Source: Halomonas sp. ML-15 (lineage in GTDB: Bacteria; Pseudomonadota; Gammaproteobacteria; Pseudomonadales; Halomonadaceae). From it: DNA of 64,000 bases. A program made the position numbers and the translations under genes. The notes below the pieces were generated by a model that was not told the DNA's origin, did not search any database, and was given only the letters and a program-made list of their open reading frames with translations. This document shows positions 15,565 to 24,778 of the stretch, piece by piece (the stretch's first letter is position 1; each line of letters starts with the position of its first letter). The stretch spans positions 1,664,462-1,728,461 of the forward strand of contig NZ_JACXZT010000019.1 of assembly GCF_014779595.1 (NCBI RefSeq), given 5' to 3'.

Positions 15565-16410
15565 TCACTCACCGCGCTTGTCGCCGGGCAGATAATGGCC
15601 GGTGACCAGGCGATAGGCGTCCGAGGTGCGATCCCCGGGGATACCGTCGGCCTTCAGGTAAATCCCCGGAAAACTGGTCAGCCAGCGCTGCAGCCGCTGG
15701 GCCTTCTCGGTCTCTGCATCGCGGCGGCTGCGGCGCATGCGATGGCGCGACACCAGAGGGCGCTTGCTGTCCTTATCGCCAGCTGGTTCGGCGGCCACCT
15801 GGGCATAGAGCGTGGCCGCCGGCTGGTCGGTAAGATCCGTCTCGCCGCGCTCCACCAATCGCCGCAGCATCACCGCCGCACCGCACTGGCGGGAGACGGC
15901 GCTGTCGGACCAGCGGCCATCGGCCACATAGCGGCCGCTGGTGTAGTGATTGGAGAAGCTCCACAGATAGGGCGAAAGCACGTGGGAGTGGTACATCCGG
16001 TAGCCCCAGCCGTTATAGCGCTCCAGCTGATAGAGGGTGCCGGCCAGGCTCCAGTCGGTGTCGCCATCCAGGCGCTTTAGTGCCATGGCATCGGCGGCAC
16101 TCACCTCCCAGTCGAAAGGCGGGCTACCGCGCTTTGGCCGGCCTGCAGGCACCTGGACGGTGCGCGCGGTGAGTGGATCGCCATTGTGCAGGTGACAGCG
16201 GAAGCTGCAGCCCGACTCCATGCTGTGCACCAGCGCCACGAAGTGCCAGGGCACCCCGCGGCGCTCGGTGACGGTCCGATAGCGGTCGCGATGGGAGAGC
16301 AGGCGGTCGACGCTGCGCTCCACTTCGGCCTGGTGCTGGGGAAGGATGTCGCAGCTCTCGAACAGCTGCTCGTACTCGCGACGCAGGGGGTCAGTCAGTC
16401 GGATCGACAT
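15565..16410 (-). CDS. Lysozyme-family-like protein
   Basis: A 281-aa protein. The segment WHFVALVHSMESGCSFRCHL, with a candidate catalytic Glu in HSMESG, and NGDPLTARTVQVPAGRP resemble the COG5526-type lysozyme family, a soluble-lytic-transglycosylase-like fold. The C-terminus GIYLKADGIPGDRTSDAYRL looks like a peptidoglycan-binding repeat (xDGxxGxxT). No signal peptide, so export, if any, is unusual. The neighbours on both sides are separately transcribed. The 119-bp gap before the lipase holds nothing obvious. A cell-wall hydrolase is likely; no holin or phage gene is nearby. Confidence 0.6.
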   Translation of the reverse strand: MSIRLTDPLRREYEQLFESCDILPQHQAEVERSVDRLLSHRDRYRTVTERRGVPWHFVALVHSMESGCSFRCHLHNGDPLTARTVQVPAGRPKRGSPPFDWEVSAADAMALKRLDGDTDWSLAGTLYQLERYNGWGYRMYHSHVLSPYLWSFSNHYTSGRYVADGRWSDSAVSRQCGAAVMLRRLVERGETDLTDQPAATLYAQVAAEPAGDKDSKRPLVSRHRMRRSRRDAETEKAQRLQRWLTSFPGIYLKADGIPGDRTSDAYRLVTGHYLPGDKRGE

Positions 16411-16534
16411 GAAATCCTCCTATAAGAGGACTCCATGCACTTCGTCCACCTGCCCTGGAGCCCGTAGGGTGTCCCTGATCAGAGTAGACCAGGAACGCCA
16501 TCCGGGCGGTGGGCCGTCCCTCGCGAAGTGTTGC

Positions 16535-17527
16535 CTAGCGCTGGATGGCGCGATAGATCCGGAAGCGCCGATCGTCGGCGAGGATCTCGAAGCCGCCGAA
16601 GGCGCGCTCGAGCAGATCTGGATAAGGCAGGAAGGCGTTGGCCACCAGGGTCAGGCTGCCACCGTCGGTGAGCCTCGCCGGGGCCTCGCCGATCAGCCGC
16701 GCCGCCGGTCCATAGTCAATATCGCGCTCCTGGTGGAACGGCGGGTTGCTGATGATCGCCTCGAAGCGCGCCGCAGCCGGTAGTGCCGCGTAGACGTCGC
16801 TACCGATCGCCTGGCCGGCCACGCGGTTGGCGGCCAGGGTGCGCCGCGTGGCCTCTACCGCGAAGGCGTTGATATCCAGCGCACTGACTGTGGCCCCGCG
16901 GGTCGCCAGCCAGGCAGCGAGGATGCCGTCGCCGCAGCCGACATCGAGCACCTGGCGATCGACCCAGTCCGGCTGCTGCTCGAGGACCTCGAGCAGCAGC
17001 CGGGTGCCGTCGTCGAGCTTGCCATGGCCAAATACGCCGGGATGGCTGACCAGGGTGAGTCCCGCCGCTTCGAACCGCTGCCAGGCCAGTTCAGGGTCCA
17101 GTGACACCCGGCCAAGGCGCGTCTCGAACAGCGTGCAGCGTCGTGCGCTATCGCGCTTGCGGCAACCCAATCCCAGCGCTGCCAGTACCTTGAGCGCGCG
17201 CTTTACCCCACCGCTGTTCTCCCCTACCACCTGCAGCGGCGTGCCCGCCGGCAGCTGCTGGCACAGCGCCAGCAGCCACCACTCGCCCAGCGCATGGCTC
17301 TTGGGCCAGAACAGCACCGCTCCCGGCGGCTCGCCCCAGGCATCGAAAGGCCCACAGGCCGGCCGCCCCAGCGCCTGCCAGGCAGCCAGCACGCCGTGAT
17401 CGGCGGAGAGCAGCCGGCCGCTGCCGCTCTCCAGCCAGGCGTCCCGGGGCGGCGCTACCCACAGCCAGTCGCGATAGTCGTGGTCCTGGCGCGCCAGCAG
17501 CTGGCAGACAGGCGTCTCGGCGCTCAT
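16535..17527 (-). CDS. rsmC: 16S rRNA (guanine1207-N2)-methyltransferase
   Basis: A 330-aa class I SAM methyltransferase of the RsmC type, methylating G1207 of 16S rRNA in the 30S subunit. The duplicated architecture is visible: a degenerate N-terminal domain (about 1-155) and the active C-terminal domain with SAM loop VLDVGCGDGILAA and the N2-guanine motif NPPFHQ. Length matches E. coli RsmC (343). The start overlaps the cmoM stop by 4 bp, giving a two-gene RNA-modification operon. Confidence 0.9.
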   Translation of the reverse strand: MSAETPVCQLLARQDHDYRDWLWVAPPRDAWLESGSGRLLSADHGVLAAWQALGRPACGPFDAWGEPPGAVLFWPKSHALGEWWLLALCQQLPAGTPLQVVGENSGGVKRALKVLAALGLGCRKRDSARRCTLFETRLGRVSLDPELAWQRFEAAGLTLVSHPGVFGHGKLDDGTRLLLEVLEQQPDWVDRQVLDVGCGDGILAAWLATRGATVSALDINAFAVEATRRTLAANRVAGQAIGSDVYAALPAAARFEAIISNPPFHQERDIDYGPAARLIGEAPARLTDGGSLTLVANAFLPYPDLLERAFGGFEILADDRRFRIYRAIQR

Positions 17528-18351
17528 AGGTCAGGCTCCTCGGGCTTGCGCAGGGTATAGAGCAGATAGCGGCCTAGCCGCCAGTAGGCGTCGTCGCGGC
17601 AGTGGCGTAGTTCCAGGGCGGTGAGCTTGGCCAGCGTCTCCGGATCGGGATCGCGCTGGCGCAGGTAGTCGTGGAAAACACGAATGCCGGCCACGCCGTC
17701 AACGGTAAGACCGCACTCTTCCGCCCAGGCGACCACCTCGGCGTGGGCGACCGGCGAGATCGGCGTCAGCCGCTGCCGCTGACCGGTCCCGGCCAGGCGG
17801 TCGGCCAGCGCCTTGTCGAGATTGCCCTTGACGATATTGGAGAGCCTCAGCGCATCGCGATTGAACACCATCAGGCTCAGCTGGCCACCGGGCGCCAGCA
17901 AACCGCTCAGGGTATGCAGCGCCTGGCGCGGATCGCCCAGCCACTCCAGCACCGCGTGGCAGACGATCAGCGGCCAGGGCCCAGGGGCCTCGTCAGGCAG
18001 CGACTGCAGCGGCAACGACACAAAACGCGGCGCCGGCAAGACGACCTCGGCGGCGAGCAGCCGGCGCGCCTCATCGAGCATCTCGGCAGAGGGCTCGCTT
18101 AGCGTCACGGCGTGGCCGCGGCGCGCAAACCAGCATCCCATCTGGCCGAGCCCAGCACCCACATCCAGCACCGGCTGCCGATGGAGGTCGAGCAGCTCGG
18201 GCAGCAGGTGATCGAGCAGCGTCAGGCGCAGTTCACCCCTGGGATGGCCATAGAGGCTGGCCGAGAATTTCTCGACCAATCCATCGAAGTAGCGGTCGCC
18301 GTCAGCAGAGAGCGGCGCGGGTGAGGCGCCGGTGGGTCGAGAGGCCATCAA
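17524..18351 (-). CDS. cmoM: tRNA 5-carboxymethoxyuridine methyltransferase
   Basis: A 275-aa SAM-dependent methyltransferase of the CmoM (SmtA) family, which methylates cmo5U34 to mcmo5U34 in tRNA. Features: DRYFDGLVEKFSASLYGHPR near the N-terminus, SAM loop VLDVGAGLGQMG, acidic residue in LSEPSAEML and a C-terminal region typical of the family (GLTVDGVAGIRVFHDYL). Overlap of 4 bp with rsmC couples the two. The E. coli protein is 261 aa. Confidence in the fold is very high and in the exact substrate somewhat lower. Confidence 0.82.
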   Translation of the reverse strand: MMASRPTGASPAPLSADGDRYFDGLVEKFSASLYGHPRGELRLTLLDHLLPELLDLHRQPVLDVGAGLGQMGCWFARRGHAVTLSEPSAEMLDEARRLLAAEVVLPAPRFVSLPLQSLPDEAPGPWPLIVCHAVLEWLGDPRQALHTLSGLLAPGGQLSLMVFNRDALRLSNIVKGNLDKALADRLAGTGQRQRLTPISPVAHAEVVAWAEECGLTVDGVAGIRVFHDYLRQRDPDPETLAKLTALELRHCRDDAYWRLGRYLLYTLRKPEEPDL

Positions 18352-18381
18352 GGGTCCGAGCAGGGAGGTTGAGAACGCATT

Positions 18382-19917
18382 CTAGCGGGCCGTCGCGCTT
18401 TGTTCATCCTTGTCCACCGGCCACGGCCGGGGCAACTGATCGGACCAGCGCACCTCGCTCTCCAGCTCGGCGGCGAGCTTCAGCAGGCGGCGGTCATCGC
18501 CCATTGCGCCGAGCACCTGCACACCCACCGGCAATCCGGCAGGCGTCACATGCATCGGCAGCGACATGGCCGGCTGACCGGTAAGGTTGGCCAGCTGGGT
18601 ATAGGGAGTATGGCGTAGAGCGTCGCTGGCCAGACGCTTGAGCAGGCCGAGCTTGAGCGCCAGCTGGGGCACGCCCGGCAGCGCCAGCAGCGACATCAAA
18701 CGCTCGCGGGCCGGGGGCGGATAGAGTTCGCCAAGACGCGGCGCCGTCCCCGCGGCGACCGGCATTAGCAGCATGTCAAAGCGCTGGTGGAAGGCGCCCA
18801 TATCCCGTGCAACCCGGTTCCAGTGGCGTTTACCCAGCACATAGTCACGGGCCTTGAGCTGGCGCCCCAAACGACCGACGGCGCGGGTCGACGGCTCGAT
18901 GTCGAGCTTTCCGACTGCCACGCCGGTCTGCTCCGCGATCCAGGCCAGATCCGCCGCCAGGTGGCCAAGGTAGAGAGTCAGATAGCTGTCGGCCAGGGCC
19001 TCGCCGTCCACCGGCGGCTCACACCACTCGACGTGGTGGCCCAGCGCCTCGAGGCGCTGGGCGGCGGCCTCGATAGCCTGCCTGGCCTGCGGGTCGAGCA
19101 CACTGCCCAGCGAGCGACCGAGCGGTTCGCCGAGCGACACCGCAATGCGCAAGCGCGTTGGTGGCTGCCGGGTGGCCTCGAGAAACCCCTCTTCTCGTCC
19201 CATCGGCATCGGCGCGCCGACATCCATGCCGTTGATATGATCGAGCAGCGCCGCACTGTCGCGAACGCTGCGGGTCAGCGCATGCTCGACCACCGCGCCC
19301 TCCCAAACCTCGGCATACATCGGTCCCAGCGGCACCCGACCTCGCGAGGGTTTGAAGCCGAACAGGCCACAGTAGCTGGCCGGAATCCGGATCGAGCCAC
19401 CGCCGTCGCCGGCCATCGCCAGCGGTACCAGTCCGGCGGCCACCGCGGCGGCGGCCCCGCCGCTGGAGCCGCCCGGAGAGCGCTGTGGGTCCCAGGGATT
19501 GCGCGGATGAGGGAAGGCCTTGGGCTCGGTGATGCCCATCAGCCCCAGCTCCGGGGTCGCCGTCTGGCCGAGAATGGCAAAGCCCGCCTGGCGCAGCCGG
19601 CTTACCAGGGTCGAGTCATCCGTCGCGCGCCAGTGGCGCAGCGCCGCAGAGCCGCAGGCCATCGGCTCCCCCTGAATGGCCATCAGCAGATCCTTGGTCA
19701 ACAGCGGCACACCGGCAAACGGTGCCTCGGCAGGCACTCTTTCGAGTTCCCGACGTGCTTTATCGAAGCGGGTGCGCACCACCGCGCCGAGGCCGGGATT
19801 GACCGTCTCGATCTGGCTGCAGGCGGCGGCGACCACCTCCTCGCGGCTGACGTCGCCGTGGCGAATCAGTTCGCTCAACCCGGTGGCGTCGTAGCGCCGA
19901 TAGTCGTCCAGCTGCAT
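18382..19917 (-). CDS. Amidase signature family enzyme
   Basis: A 511-aa amidase. The Ser-cisSer-Lys triad is present: Lys75 in LLTKDLLM, cis-Ser151 in [11 protein letters not shown] and nucleophile Ser175 in [11 protein letters not shown]. The ATG at 19917 has GGGAGG 5 bp upstream, which favours it over an upstream ATG at 19956. No signal peptide, so the enzyme is cytoplasmic. The gene stands alone between cmoM and a divergent GGDEF-EAL gene. It is not GatA by context, because gatB and gatC are absent; the amide substrate cannot be inferred. Confidence 0.82.
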   Translation of the reverse strand: MQLDDYRRYDATGLSELIRHGDVSREEVVAAACSQIETVNPGLGAVVRTRFDKARRELERVPAEAPFAGVPLLTKDLLMAIQGEPMACGSAALRHWRATDDSTLVSRLRQAGFAILGQTATPELGLMGITEPKAFPHPRNPWDPQRSPGGSSGGAAAAVAAGLVPLAMAGDGGGSIRIPASYCGLFGFKPSRGRVPLGPMYAEVWEGAVVEHALTRSVRDSAALLDHINGMDVGAPMPMGREEGFLEATRQPPTRLRIAVSLGEPLGRSLGSVLDPQARQAIEAAAQRLEALGHHVEWCEPPVDGEALADSYLTLYLGHLAADLAWIAEQTGVAVGKLDIEPSTRAVGRLGRQLKARDYVLGKRHWNRVARDMGAFHQRFDMLLMPVAAGTAPRLGELYPPPARERLMSLLALPGVPQLALKLGLLKRLASDALRHTPYTQLANLTGQPAMSLPMHVTPAGLPVGVQVLGAMGDDRRLLKLAAELESEVRWSDQLPRPWPVDKDEQSATAR

Positions 19918-20080
19918 AGTCCCTCCCGATGGCGCTCTCGCCCCGCAGCATGACATGGATCATGCCCGGCCAAGCAAATCCTTCATACGCCGGCTGCAAT
20001 GTTTTACTATGCGCTTCTCGCAACACGCTGTTTAGATTAGAACTTACTATAACTACGTACGCTCGGATCAGGACACTCCA

Positions 20081-22156
20081 TTGGGCCATCTTGCCGCTTT
20101 GCCTGCGTCTCTTGCCAGCCTGCTCGATCTTCCAGGGCTTGCCATCTCCCTCGCCGACGGCGAACGCCGCGAGTACCCGCTGCTGTTCGTCAATCGCGAA
20201 TTCGAACGCCTCACCGGTTACTGCTACGAGGAGGTAATCGGCCGCTCGTGCCGCATGCTGCAGAGCCACAGTACCGACCCCGAGGCACTCGCCGCGATTC
20301 GGCGGGCCCTGGACGAGAACCAGCCAGTCACGGTGACCCTGGAGAATCGCCGCAAGGACGGCACGCCGTTCTGGAATGAGCTCAGTCTGGCACCGCTGTT
20401 CAGCCAGGGTGGGCGTCGCTACCTGGTCGGCATCCAGCGCGACGTCACCGAGCGCGAGCATTCGCAGCAGCGCATGAAGCTCGCCGACGCGGTATTTCGC
20501 AACACCCACGACGGCATCCTGGTCACCGACGCCGACAAGCACATCATCGATACCAACCCCGCGTTCAGTGAGCTGACCGGGTATCGCCAAGAGGAGGTGC
20601 TGGGCAAGAAGCCCAATTTACTCTCATCAGGCAAGCACGATTCAGGGTTCTATCAGAGCATGTTCGCCGCCGTGGAAGAGCGCGGCTTCTGGACCGGCGA
20701 CATCTGGAACACCCGCAAGGATGGCAGCCAGCTGATCGAGAACACCACGATCTCGGCGATCCGTGACGATAGCGGCAAGATCGTCAATTACATCGGCGTG
20801 TTTCGCGACATCACCCAGCGCCGGCTCAATCAGGCCCGCCTCGAGCGTATGGCCAGCTACGATCCGCTTACCGGCCTGTTCAATCGCGAGCATTTCAATA
20901 CCCTGCTCGAGCGCCAGCTAGCCAGCCTGGAGTTCACCCAGAGCGGCCTGGCGGTGCTGTTTCTCGATCTCGACGACTTCAAGCCGATCAACGACACCTA
21001 CGGTCACGCCAGCGGCGACGAGCTACTGGTAGAGATCAGCCGGCGCCTGAAGCGTCTAATGCGCGCCAACGACCTTACCGCACGCTTCGGCGGCGATGAA
21101 TTCGTGATTGCACTCGGGGGGCTCGGCACCCTGGCCAAGGCCGGCAAGGTCGCGGAGAAAGTGCTCGCCGACCTGACTCAGGCTTTCCACCTCGACAACG
21201 GTCAGCGGGTCGAGATCTCGGCCTCGATCGGTATCGCCTTCACCACCGACCATCGGTTGAGTTGCAGCGCCCTGCTCGACGCCGCCGACGCCGCCATGTA
21301 CGACGCCAAGCAATTAGGCAAGAACCGCATCGCCTTGGCCGTTAGCGGCGGTAGCCAGGACGCCACTCAGGATGCCTACACGCGGGTCAAGGCGGCGTTC
21401 GAGGCCGCCGAAATCGTGCTCCACTTCCAGCCAATACTCGACCTGAGGAGCCACGAAATCGTCGGCTTCGAGGCACTGGCCCGCTGGCAACATCCCGTCA
21501 AGGGCGTGCTCGGCCCGGAGCATTTCATCGATGTGATCACCCAGTCATCGCTGAGCCTGCCGTTCGGCCGCTGGCTGGTCGACCAGGCTGGACGCGTGGC
21601 GCGGCGCTTTCGCGATGCCGGTCACCAGGTGATGATCGCCGTCAACCTGTCCCAGGACCAGATCGAGACGGGAGCCTTTATCGAGGCGCTGTCGGCGACC
21701 CGCGCCAAGTACTCCCTGGATGAGCCCTTTCTGGTCGCCGAGGTGCTCGAATCCACCCAGTTCCACGACCTGGAGCTGGCCAACAGCCTGCTGCAGGAAG
21801 CCCGAGGTCTGGGTGCCAAGATCGCCCTCGACGACTTCGGCACCGGCATCTCGTCTATCACCTACGCCAGCCAACTGCCACTGAATACCATCAAGATAGA
21901 CCGCATGGCCACGCGCCATGTCGAACTCCGCCAGGACCGTCAGCAGTTCATCAGCGGCATCATCCATATGGGCCACGCCATGCAGCGCCACGTGCTCGCC
22001 GAAGGCATCGAAACCCAGACTCAGCTCGAGACATTGAGTGCCCTGGGCTGCGATCTGGGCCAGGGCTTCCACATCGGAAAGCCGATGGCAGAAGCAGCGC
22101 TGTTTGCGCGCTACCTCACCGACAAAGCGCCGCATGACTTCCTGCTGACGCACTGA
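20081..22156 (+). CDS. PAS-PAS-GGDEF-EAL cyclic-di-GMP protein
   Basis: A 691-aa cytoplasmic signalling protein. Two PAS domains (about 10-125 and 130-250; the first has the LOV-like stretch REFERLTGYCYEEVIGRSCR) precede a GGDEF domain with intact RFGGDEF near residue 336 and an inhibitory RxxD (RAND) exactly five residues upstream. The EAL domain starts near 460 (GFEALARWQHP) and keeps DDFGTG, the catalytic Glu residues and QGFHIGKPM. Both synthesis and hydrolysis of c-di-GMP are thus possible. Translation starts at TTG (20081) after AGGA. The first PAS has Gly-Arg-Ser-Cys-Arg where LOV flavin domains have G-R-N-C-R, so blue-light sensing is conceivable. Confidence 0.85.
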   Translation: MGHLAALPASLASLLDLPGLAISLADGERREYPLLFVNREFERLTGYCYEEVIGRSCRMLQSHSTDPEALAAIRRALDENQPVTVTLENRRKDGTPFWNELSLAPLFSQGGRRYLVGIQRDVTEREHSQQRMKLADAVFRNTHDGILVTDADKHIIDTNPAFSELTGYRQEEVLGKKPNLLSSGKHDSGFYQSMFAAVEERGFWTGDIWNTRKDGSQLIENTTISAIRDDSGKIVNYIGVFRDITQRRLNQARLERMASYDPLTGLFNREHFNTLLERQLASLEFTQSGLAVLFLDLDDFKPINDTYGHASGDELLVEISRRLKRLMRANDLTARFGGDEFVIALGGLGTLAKAGKVAEKVLADLTQAFHLDNGQRVEISASIGIAFTTDHRLSCSALLDAADAAMYDAKQLGKNRIALAVSGGSQDATQDAYTRVKAAFEAAEIVLHFQPILDLRSHEIVGFEALARWQHPVKGVLGPEHFIDVITQSSLSLPFGRWLVDQAGRVARRFRDAGHQVMIAVNLSQDQIETGAFIEALSATRAKYSLDEPFLVAEVLESTQFHDLELANSLLQEARGLGAKIALDDFGTGISSITYASQLPLNTIKIDRMATRHVELRQDRQQFISGIIHMGHAMQRHVLAEGIETQTQLETLSALGCDLGQGFHIGKPMAEAALFARYLTDKAPHDFLLTH

Positions 22157-22165
22157 GCACTGGGG

Positions 22166-22194
22166 TTTATCTCGGCGCATCAGAGGCTTATAAT
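22166..22194 (+). promoter_or_regulatory. Promoter of tRNA-Arg
   Basis: TTTATC at 22166-22171 and a perfect TATAAT at 22189-22194 are separated by 17 bp. Transcription would start near 22201, five bases before the mature tRNA 5' end at 22206. Confidence 0.65.
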
Positions 22195-22205
22195 GCCGCC
22201 TCTAC

Positions 22206-22282
22206 GCCCCCTTAGCTCAGCTGGATAGAGCAATCCCCTCCTAAGGGATAGGTCTCAGGTTCGAATCCTGAAGGGGGCGCCA
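22206..22282 (+). tRNA. tRNA-Arg (CCU)
   Basis: A 77-nt cloverleaf with encoded CCA. The acceptor stem pairs GCCCCCT (22206-22212) with AGGGGGC (22272-22278), the discriminator is G79 and CCA is at 22280-22282. The D arm is TAGCTCAGCTGGATAGAGC, the anticodon loop CTCCTAA places CCT at 22240-22242, and the T arm carries GGTTCGAATCC. It reads the rare AGG codon. Genes for rare Arg tRNAs are frequent integration sites, and an accessory, partly AT-rich region begins directly after it; no duplicated 3' end was found in the window. Confidence 0.95.
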
Positions 22283-22416
22283 ACAAAATTGATCGCTCGC
22301 CTCCAGACGGTGACTTCATCTCGCCATGAGCGACGACTTCCCTTGCCCTTTCTATATGCCTTATATTAACAAAGCTTTTACCACGATCTAGCCCACCGTG
22401 ATCAAAGGACCCTATC

Positions 22417-23340
22417 ATGAAAAAAGGAATAAAAGGCGCTAATACTTATGCAGCACCACCGGATATTGAGGGATTAAGAGCGTTATCAATCGCCATAGCG
22501 CGGGGAGAAAGCTCGATTTACCTTGGCTCCAAAACTCAACGGGTCCTTTCCAAACTCATCGAGTTACAAGGGGACCAGTCGCTTCTTTCAATTTCAAGCA
22601 TCGCCGAAAAGTTAGATGTAAACCCCTCGACAATTTCACGGTTAGCCCGGTCGCTGGGGTACAAGCGCTTTGGAGATCTACAAAAAGTATTGATACAGCC
22701 TCGGACTTATGCTCCAAGTGACTTTTATCGCCATCAGGCAGGGAAAGCGCTGGACGCCGACAAATACCACCTGATTGCAGAGTCACATGCACTTACCCAA
22801 GAGCACAAGAGAAATATCGATCTAGCCCAAGGCTTGATTAAAACGCAAGATTTTGAAAAATTATCCAGCACTATCATGGGTGCACGGCACGTACGGCTTC
22901 ATGCCATTCGGCAATTTCATGCCTTCACTAGTTTCATGAATTATGGCTTGGGCATGATTCATGATGATGTAAGCCTTCTGTGTGATGCCAGCCTCAACGT
23001 AGCAGAGCGCCTTGCCACCATGACAGAGCAGGATGTCCTAATTACAGCCAGCTGCAAGCCCTATTCCAGACATGTCGCTGAGGTTTGCAAAGTTGCCAAG
23101 TCTCACAAAATAACAACTATCGCTTTCACGGATTACGCCAGCTCACCTTTAGTGACACATTCTGACATTGCCGTGCTAGTGCCCCACGATTCAAGGTTTA
23201 TTTCCAATAGCATGGTGGCATACATCTCCATCGCAGAGTGCTTGATAAATGCGTGTGCAACAACTGCAGGTAGTGAGGCCGAACACGAACTCGCCCAACG
23301 CGACCAATTAATAGATGATCTCAACATAGAGCAGCCATAA
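22417..23340 (+). CDS. MurR/RpiR-family transcriptional regulator
   Basis: A 307-aa regulator with an N-terminal HTH (about 30-100; SISSIAEKLDVNPSTISRLA is the recognition part) and a C-terminal SIS sugar-isomerase-like domain (about 140-270; e.g. EQDVLITASCKPYSRHVAEV) expected to bind a phosphosugar. The ATG at 22417 follows AAAGGA. The base composition is clearly more AT-rich than the core genes, suggesting acquisition. No sugar-metabolism gene lies beside it, so its target is unknown; it may act on genes elsewhere or be an orphan carried by the island. Confidence 0.8.
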   Translation: MKKGIKGANTYAAPPDIEGLRALSIAIARGESSIYLGSKTQRVLSKLIELQGDQSLLSISSIAEKLDVNPSTISRLARSLGYKRFGDLQKVLIQPRTYAPSDFYRHQAGKALDADKYHLIAESHALTQEHKRNIDLAQGLIKTQDFEKLSSTIMGARHVRLHAIRQFHAFTSFMNYGLGMIHDDVSLLCDASLNVAERLATMTEQDVLITASCKPYSRHVAEVCKVAKSHKITTIAFTDYASSPLVTHSDIAVLVPHDSRFISNSMVAYISIAECLINACATTAGSEAEHELAQRDQLIDDLNIEQP

Positions 23341-23380
23341 GCAAACCACTCACTAAGAAAGAAACTATTAGAGAACCGCC

Positions 23381-24295
23381 TCACTCCATGAGAGAGGACG
23401 CTATCCATCCTAGCATCTCCTCATCTTTTAAGTAAATCTGCACCCACTCTTCATACTCCCCCAAAACATGCAACTCATCGCCCTGCTCCATACGGCTTAC
23501 CACCTCATGCTCCGTGGAGTTCCCCGCTCGAATATTGGCTCTCGTGCTAGAAACTTGACGCACTGCTAAATTATCCAAGCTTGACGCTATATTATCTCTT
23601 GCCACTTCATTGCCATTCTGGAGCGCCATCGCAAACCAAAAGACGGCCCATGCATGATTCTCCTCGACTCCCCGGCCCTGCGCATATAGGGCCCCCAGGT
23701 TATTCTGCGCATAAGCATCGCCGGCTCTGGCAGCACGTTCATACCACTCGAAAGCCCTGGCATAATCCTGCTCGACACCGCGCCCGTTTTCGTACATGCT
23801 GCCCACATTATTCTGAGCGTTTGTGACACCCTGCTGCGCAGCGGCCTCGAACCACGCAGCAGCTCGCGCATCATCCTGTTCAACACCACGCCCCTCCAGG
23901 TAGAAAAGTCCCAGCTGGAACTGAGCCTCATCACTGCCCTCCTCGGCAGCACGGCGATACCAAAGCGCGGCCTCTTCAACATGTACGTCATCTTCTTGTC
24001 TACGCATATGTAATTCGGCCAAGCCAAGCTGCGCTGGCATATATCCCTGGTCAGCCGCCAATCGATACCACTTCTTCGCTTCCTCTTCGCTGGCCGCCAC
24101 CCCTCGGCCATTTTCATGCATCATCGCGAGGCGGTATTGTGCTCTGCTATATCCTTGTTCGGCTACCTGACGCCACTCATGAATAGCAGATGCATAGTTA
24201 CCCCTTCTATATTCCAGAGCACCTTGCTCATAATCTGCTAACAACAGAGAAGGGTATAAACCTACTACCATACATAAGATCAGAATCAACTTCAT
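23381..24295 (-). CDS. Exported Sel1-repeat protein with C-terminal SH3b domain
   Basis: A 304-aa protein with signal peptide (MKLILILCMVVGLYPSLLLA), about six Sel1-type repeats of 36 residues (about 25-245; e.g. AQNNVGSMYENGRGVEQDYA) and a C-terminal bacterial SH3-like domain (about 248-303; RANIRAGNSTEHEVVSRMEQ). Sel1 arrays are protein-interaction scaffolds and SH3b domains often bind the cell wall, so an envelope scaffold is likely. AT-rich codon use matches the RpiR gene rather than the core. It lies between the convergent RpiR gene and a small lipoprotein gene on its own strand. Confidence 0.78.
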   Translation of the reverse strand: MKLILILCMVVGLYPSLLLADYEQGALEYRRGNYASAIHEWRQVAEQGYSRAQYRLAMMHENGRGVAASEEEAKKWYRLAADQGYMPAQLGLAELHMRRQEDDVHVEEAALWYRRAAEEGSDEAQFQLGLFYLEGRGVEQDDARAAAWFEAAAQQGVTNAQNNVGSMYENGRGVEQDYARAFEWYERAARAGDAYAQNNLGALYAQGRGVEENHAWAVFWFAMALQNGNEVARDNIASSLDNLAVRQVSSTRANIRAGNSTEHEVVSRMEQGDELHVLGEYEEWVQIYLKDEEMLGWIASSLME

Positions 24296-24330
24296 GGGAA
24301 CCCTTTACGCCAAGATGCGTGCTTACTCAC

Positions 24331-24717
24331 TCATTCCTCTTCATGCCTATCTACCGGCCCTTCACTCTCTATGCCATCAGGAGGTACGGAGGGCATGTCA
24401 TTATTCGCGACTAAAAGATCTAGGCGCTGATGCGTCAGCACGCATAGCACACCGGCATCCGTCTTGAAAATGGAGTGATTGGTATCACAGTACAAGGCGG
24501 CTGTATTCAGTGTCCGATAGGCGCTGTGAGCATTGGCCATATCAGCGAAGCGTGCTAAGAAAAGTTCTCCTTCAGGACATTCCAAGGCTTGCTCATCACT
24601 ACTGACGATACAAATCTCTGATTGATCCACAGCGGAGCTTTCTTGCTCCGGAAGACAGCCCGTCAGTAAAAAAGGTGCCATGAAGCATAGAGCGATACGT
24701 TTCATGTCAATAATCAT
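24331..24717 (-). CDS. Small lipoprotein of unknown function
   Basis: A protein of 128 aa (or 124 if it starts at the ATG at 24705, MKRIALCF) with a lipoprotein signal ending in lipobox LLTGC. The mature part is acidic, with several cysteines (EICIVSSDEQALECPEGE, AALYCDTNHS, VLCVL) that could form disulfides. No known domain. It precedes the Sel1 gene on the same strand with a 35-bp gap and follows the adhesin/anchor pair, so it may serve the surface system, which is inference only. Confidence 0.6.
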   Translation of the reverse strand: MIIDMKRIALCFMAPFLLTGCLPEQESSAVDQSEICIVSSDEQALECPEGELFLARFADMANAHSAYRTLNTAALYCDTNHSIFKTDAGVLCVLTHQRLDLLVANNDMPSVPPDGIESEGPVDRHEEE

Positions 24718-24778
24718 CCCAATCCCTGATTGTTATTGAAGAACATATTGAGCTTAATTTACAACATATGGCTCGCGA

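Noticed and set aside
15565-16410. Lysozyme-like protein as evidence of a prophage
   Set aside because: No holin, capsid, tail, integrase or phage regulator is nearby; neighbours are core RNA-modification genes and a lipase.
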